64,000 bases of DNA from an uncultured Bacteroidales bacterium (GTDB lineage: Bacteria; Bacteroidota; Bacteroidia; Bacteroidales; JAUNSR01): assembly GCA_947074145.1 (NCBI GenBank), contig CAMTOJ010000012.1, forward strand, positions 1 through 64,000, given 5' to 3'. This document shows positions 60,931 through 64,000 of this stretch, piece by piece. The first letter of the stretch is position 1. Each line of letters begins with the position of its first letter. The notes below the pieces were generated by a model. The model was not told the DNA's origin, did not search any database, and worked only from the letters and a program-made list of their open reading frames with translations. The translations under genes and the position numbers were made by a program.

Positions 60931-62118
60931 TTATTGTTTTATAAATCTTATTATTTCATCTCCCGAAATCAATATATAGATCCCTTTATTCATAAATCCA
61001 CACTCGATTTCCGAAGTCCCTGCCATTACATTAGTGTTAATCATCAATAACCCACACGATGAATAAACATAAATATCTCTTTCTTCAGAAGATGTCAAGA
61101 TCAATTTATCGGTTACAGAACTTCGTAAAACAGAGATCACCGATCTATTTTTCTCTTCTATTATATTATTTGGTTCTTTTTTCAAAAGATGCAAATCTTG
61201 TGCGCCAACAATTTCGGTTGATGTTTCACCCAACCCTCCACAATATTGATTTACTCCTGTATAAACCTTTATAAAGTGAACTCCCGGTAATTCTACCGAA
61301 TCTCCATTTTTATCGACAGCCCATTCAATCTTGAAATTCGATCGTTCGTCAAAATTGGGATGATTATCAGCATATCCCCAGGCATAAGAATATAATACAT
61401 AATATGAACCCTCTCCGCTCTCATCAATATAATTGTCAGCCAATTTTGTACCCTCAAATGTTATCTCCTCATCATCAATCCAAAGTGGATAATATGATTG
61501 ATTATGAAAAATATTACGAGCCATATAACCGTTCTTTCCCTGATTTGATTCCCATCGTATATATGTTGTATCATTCAAAAAAGGATAACTATTATCAGGA
61601 GTTTTTATCTTATTCTCATCAGGTTTGTAATAAGTAATCTTATAATTATGAATGGTTTGAGAACTTCTATATTCACTTCCTGCAAGTTCGTACCATTCAT
61701 CATCAGGTTTTCCGTTTCCATTGGCATCATAAGAGACCATCACAATCCCCGGTTCGCAACTTCCTCCGCCGGAATGAGCATCAGCATTCGGATTAGTATT
61801 TGCATAAAACGCATTTCCCAATATCTTAAAATCGTATTCCCCTTTTACATTTTCCACCATATGATCGAAACCGAAAGTGATATAACCGCCATAACCACCC
61901 AAAGAAACAATTACACCGGTTTCACCCTCTATCGATTCCTCAGCCTTTAGCCTCATATCATTTTTTGTATCGCCCTGTTCATACAAAGGAAGTTTATTGA
62001 CAAACTGCCCCGGAGCAGGCATATACTCATACACTTTATAGATATATGGAGATTGCGAATATGCATCAAAACCAACTCCACATATCACTAACAACAGACC
62101 TCTTGCTAACAATTTCAT
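60931..62118 (-). CDS. Secreted surface protein (PKD/cell-surface family of Bacteroidetes) with T9SS sorting domain
   Basis: 'YIYKVYEYMPAPGQFVNKLPLYEQGDTKNDMRLKAEESI..VIVSLGGYGGYITFGFDHMVEN..YDFKILGNAF', 'FIKVYTGVNQYCGGLGETSTEIVGAQDLHL', C-terminal 'IYVYSSCGLLMINTNVMAGTSEIECGFMNKGIYILISGDEIIRFIKQ'. Confidence 0.75.
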   Translation of the reverse strand: MKLLARGLLLVICGVGFDAYSQSPYIYKVYEYMPAPGQFVNKLPLYEQGDTKNDMRLKAEESIEGETGVIVSLGGYGGYITFGFDHMVENVKGEYDFKILGNAFYANTNPNADAHSGGGSCEPGIVMVSYDANGNGKPDDEWYELAGSEYRSSQTIHNYKITYYKPDENKIKTPDNSYPFLNDTTYIRWESNQGKNGYMARNIFHNQSYYPLWIDDEEITFEGTKLADNYIDESGEGSYYVLYSYAWGYADNHPNFDERSNFKIEWAVDKNGDSVELPGVHFIKVYTGVNQYCGGLGETSTEIVGAQDLHLLKKEPNNIIEEKNRSVISVLRSSVTDKLILTSSEERDIYVYSSCGLLMINTNVMAGTSEIECGFMNKGIYILISGDEIIRFIKQ

Positions 62119-62129
62119 ATTGAATTATT

Positions 62130-63872
62130 TTATAATATTATTTTATAATTATCCGATCCAGCCCTCACTAAATAGCACTTTCCTCTATTCAGATTTTTGA
62201 AACTATGATCTTCATCAGTTATCAGTCTTTCTATAAGATTTCCTGAGAGGTCATAAAGAGATATCTCAACTGGCGAACATATTCCTTCTATTTTGATCTG
62301 ATTATTAACACCTATAACCCTTATATTCAAATTATTACTCTCATCAATCCCTGTTTCAGAATTAACAATCACATTCAACACCTTATCCTCATACTTTCCA
62401 TTTGAATTAAATCGTACAGTAATAGTGATATTATCTTTTATTAAATCTTCACCGGCAGATAATTTCAACTCATCATTTTCAATTCTTGCGTTGATTTTCT
62501 TATTACTAATGCCCACTATCCTCTTTGTTATAGCTGCATCATTATTATCCTTATCTTTTGCCATCGAGGAAAGATCAATGGAAACCTCCTCATTTGTCGA
62601 TAAGAAAACCTGGTTAAAATCATCAATTTCAGGAGAATGGATATCCGGAAAAATAAATAATGAAGGAAACCAGTATCTCTTTATCGGCTCATATTGTTTA
62701 AGCTTGTTCCCTTCATTATCGAGCTGATAGAAAAAATATGATTGATTGACATTATCTATAAATAGCGAAGCATAAATCTTATCATCATACGGATTAATTC
62801 TTATGGCACATCCTAAGAAATAGCGACTCTCCTTACTACTATCATAAATCGTTGTAAATGTTTCGGTATCTATATCATACATAAACATTGTCGATGTTGT
62901 AAACCAGCTCCATTTGTTAGAGTTATAGGTGAAATACAATCTATTTTGATTAAATGATGCACATAGCGAACCCGCACTCCAGGCATACCATGACTGATTA
63001 ATACCATACTCTTGAGGCATCTCTATGATCTTTGTTTCAAGAGTTTTTGGATCGATTTTTAATAATTGATCCCCCTGCCACATCTCTCCCGTAGATCCGA
63101 ATACTCCATAAGGAAAATTCTGATACGACATATTCGAATTTCTACCTACCCAGATACATCCATCCTTACTTTGCGTCATTGTACTGAAACAACCCTCTAT
63201 TATAGTTTCTATTTTATCTTTTTCAGGATTTATTACAAGCACGCCTTTATCCTGCTGAATAGCGAAAACATAATCATGGCTACGAATCATCATTCCTATC
63301 TGATTACGGTATAAAGGACCCAATCCGTCAGATTTATCTTCCTTTCCTGTTACTAAAGGATTTTCCGAACCTTCAATCCTTCCTTTTATCTCATACGAAT
63401 TAAGATCCATAATAAAGATCCCATTGGATGTACCCAGATAACCCTTATCCTCTCTTACCCCCACAAAGCTCCTGCCATCAGCAGCCGATTTACCATTGAG
63501 TTCATATATCACAGGTATAGTTTTCTTAATTTTCATAGTTGACGCATCTGCGACAACTATTCTGCCACCTGTCAGTTTTCCCTCTGCTTTATCCTGATCC
63601 TGCTTGGAAATGATATAAATATTATCTCCATATATAGCTCCATATTGTGCAGTACAACCTAATGACAGATTTCCATTATCATTATTATTCTGTACTATCA
63701 GATAATCGAATTCACTTGTTTGGGTATTAAGAAAATTGATTGTACTGTTATTATTTCCAAACCGATCTTCGTTCAAAACAAAAACTCCCGTTTCATATTT
63801 TAACTGCGCTTCGACATTAGATAAACCGGTTACAGCTATCAATGACCATATCAATAATTTTTCTAATCTCAT
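62130..63872 (-). CDS. DUF5074/YncE-like beta-propeller surface protein with T9SS sorting domain (BtuG-like candidate)
   Basis: Signal peptide without lipobox Cys; 'GVFVLNEDRFGNNNSTINFLN', 'GGRIVVADASTMKIKKTIPVI', 'VLVINPEKDKIETIIEGCFSTMTQSKDGCIWVGRN'; C-terminal 'ISLYDLSGNLIERLITDEDHSFKNLNRGKCYLVRAGSDNYKIIL'. Confidence 0.72.
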   Translation of the reverse strand: MRLEKLLIWSLIAVTGLSNVEAQLKYETGVFVLNEDRFGNNNSTINFLNTQTSEFDYLIVQNNNDNGNLSLGCTAQYGAIYGDNIYIISKQDQDKAEGKLTGGRIVVADASTMKIKKTIPVIYELNGKSAADGRSFVGVREDKGYLGTSNGIFIMDLNSYEIKGRIEGSENPLVTGKEDKSDGLGPLYRNQIGMMIRSHDYVFAIQQDKGVLVINPEKDKIETIIEGCFSTMTQSKDGCIWVGRNSNMSYQNFPYGVFGSTGEMWQGDQLLKIDPKTLETKIIEMPQEYGINQSWYAWSAGSLCASFNQNRLYFTYNSNKWSWFTTSTMFMYDIDTETFTTIYDSSKESRYFLGCAIRINPYDDKIYASLFIDNVNQSYFFYQLDNEGNKLKQYEPIKRYWFPSLFIFPDIHSPEIDDFNQVFLSTNEEVSIDLSSMAKDKDNNDAAITKRIVGISNKKINARIENDELKLSAGEDLIKDNITITVRFNSNGKYEDKVLNVIVNSETGIDESNNLNIRVIGVNNQIKIEGICSPVEISLYDLSGNLIERLITDEDHSFKNLNRGKCYLVRAGSDNYKIIL

Positions 63873-63876
63873 TTCT

Positions 63877-64000
63877 TTAAAGAATTGGTATATAATTTTT
63901 AAAATCCTCTACATGCAGATCTTCCGCTCTTGACAATTCGGTAGATGTTTCACCTAACCAGCCACATTGTTGATTTACACCGGTATAAACTCTTATAAAA
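63877..64000 (-). CDS. C-terminal end of a paralog of the 60931-62118 surface protein (5' part outside window)
   Basis: Minus-strand translation '...IRVYTGVNQQCGWLGETSTELSRAEDLHVEDFKNYIPIL*' matches 'IKVYTGVNQYCGGLGETSTEIVGAQDLHL' of the downstream gene. Not in the supplied ORF track because it runs off the edge. Confidence 0.8.
   Translation of the reverse strand, partial: FIRVYTGVNQQCGWLGETSTELSRAEDLHVEDFKNYIPIL

Overview
AT-rich Bacteroidetes (Bacteroidales-type) chromosomal window with about 40 supported protein genes. No rRNA, tRNA, CRISPR-Cas or transposase was recognised. Left to right: the end of a starch-utilisation (Sus-like) locus (SusD C-terminus, SusE/F-like, GH97, type I pullulanase); a 1.1 kb gene-poor intergenic region with a 29-bp direct repeat; a housekeeping block (PpiD/SurA-type PPIase, CBS/HlyC-CorC protein, LptC, TPR protein, OMP, CoaX, DivIC/FtsB-like); EamA transporter plus DsrE-like protein; PL1-type pectate lyase; SemiSWEET; an apparent oxalate-catabolism operon frc-oxc-AEC transporter-nifJ; a TonB receptor with two tandem DUF4374 lipoproteins (Xus-like); LysR, NDP-forming acyl-CoA synthetase, 4Fe-4S membrane protein and two AraC regulators; a partial menaquinone cluster (menF-menD-menB) and aspA; a TolC/MFP/MacB-type efflux operon with a LytS/LytTR pair; RluA-type pseudouridine synthase, exonuclease and YjbQ; and a run of T9SS-sorted surface proteins (GLUG, DUF4465, PKD-like, DUF5074/beta-propeller) continuing past the right edge. 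The best candidates for something new are (1) the yfdWUV-like oxalate module joined to a PFOR in a Bacteroidete and (2) the T9SS-anchored set of families otherwise associated with surface cobalamin capture. All functional statements come from reading the sequence and from remembered family features; no searches were run.
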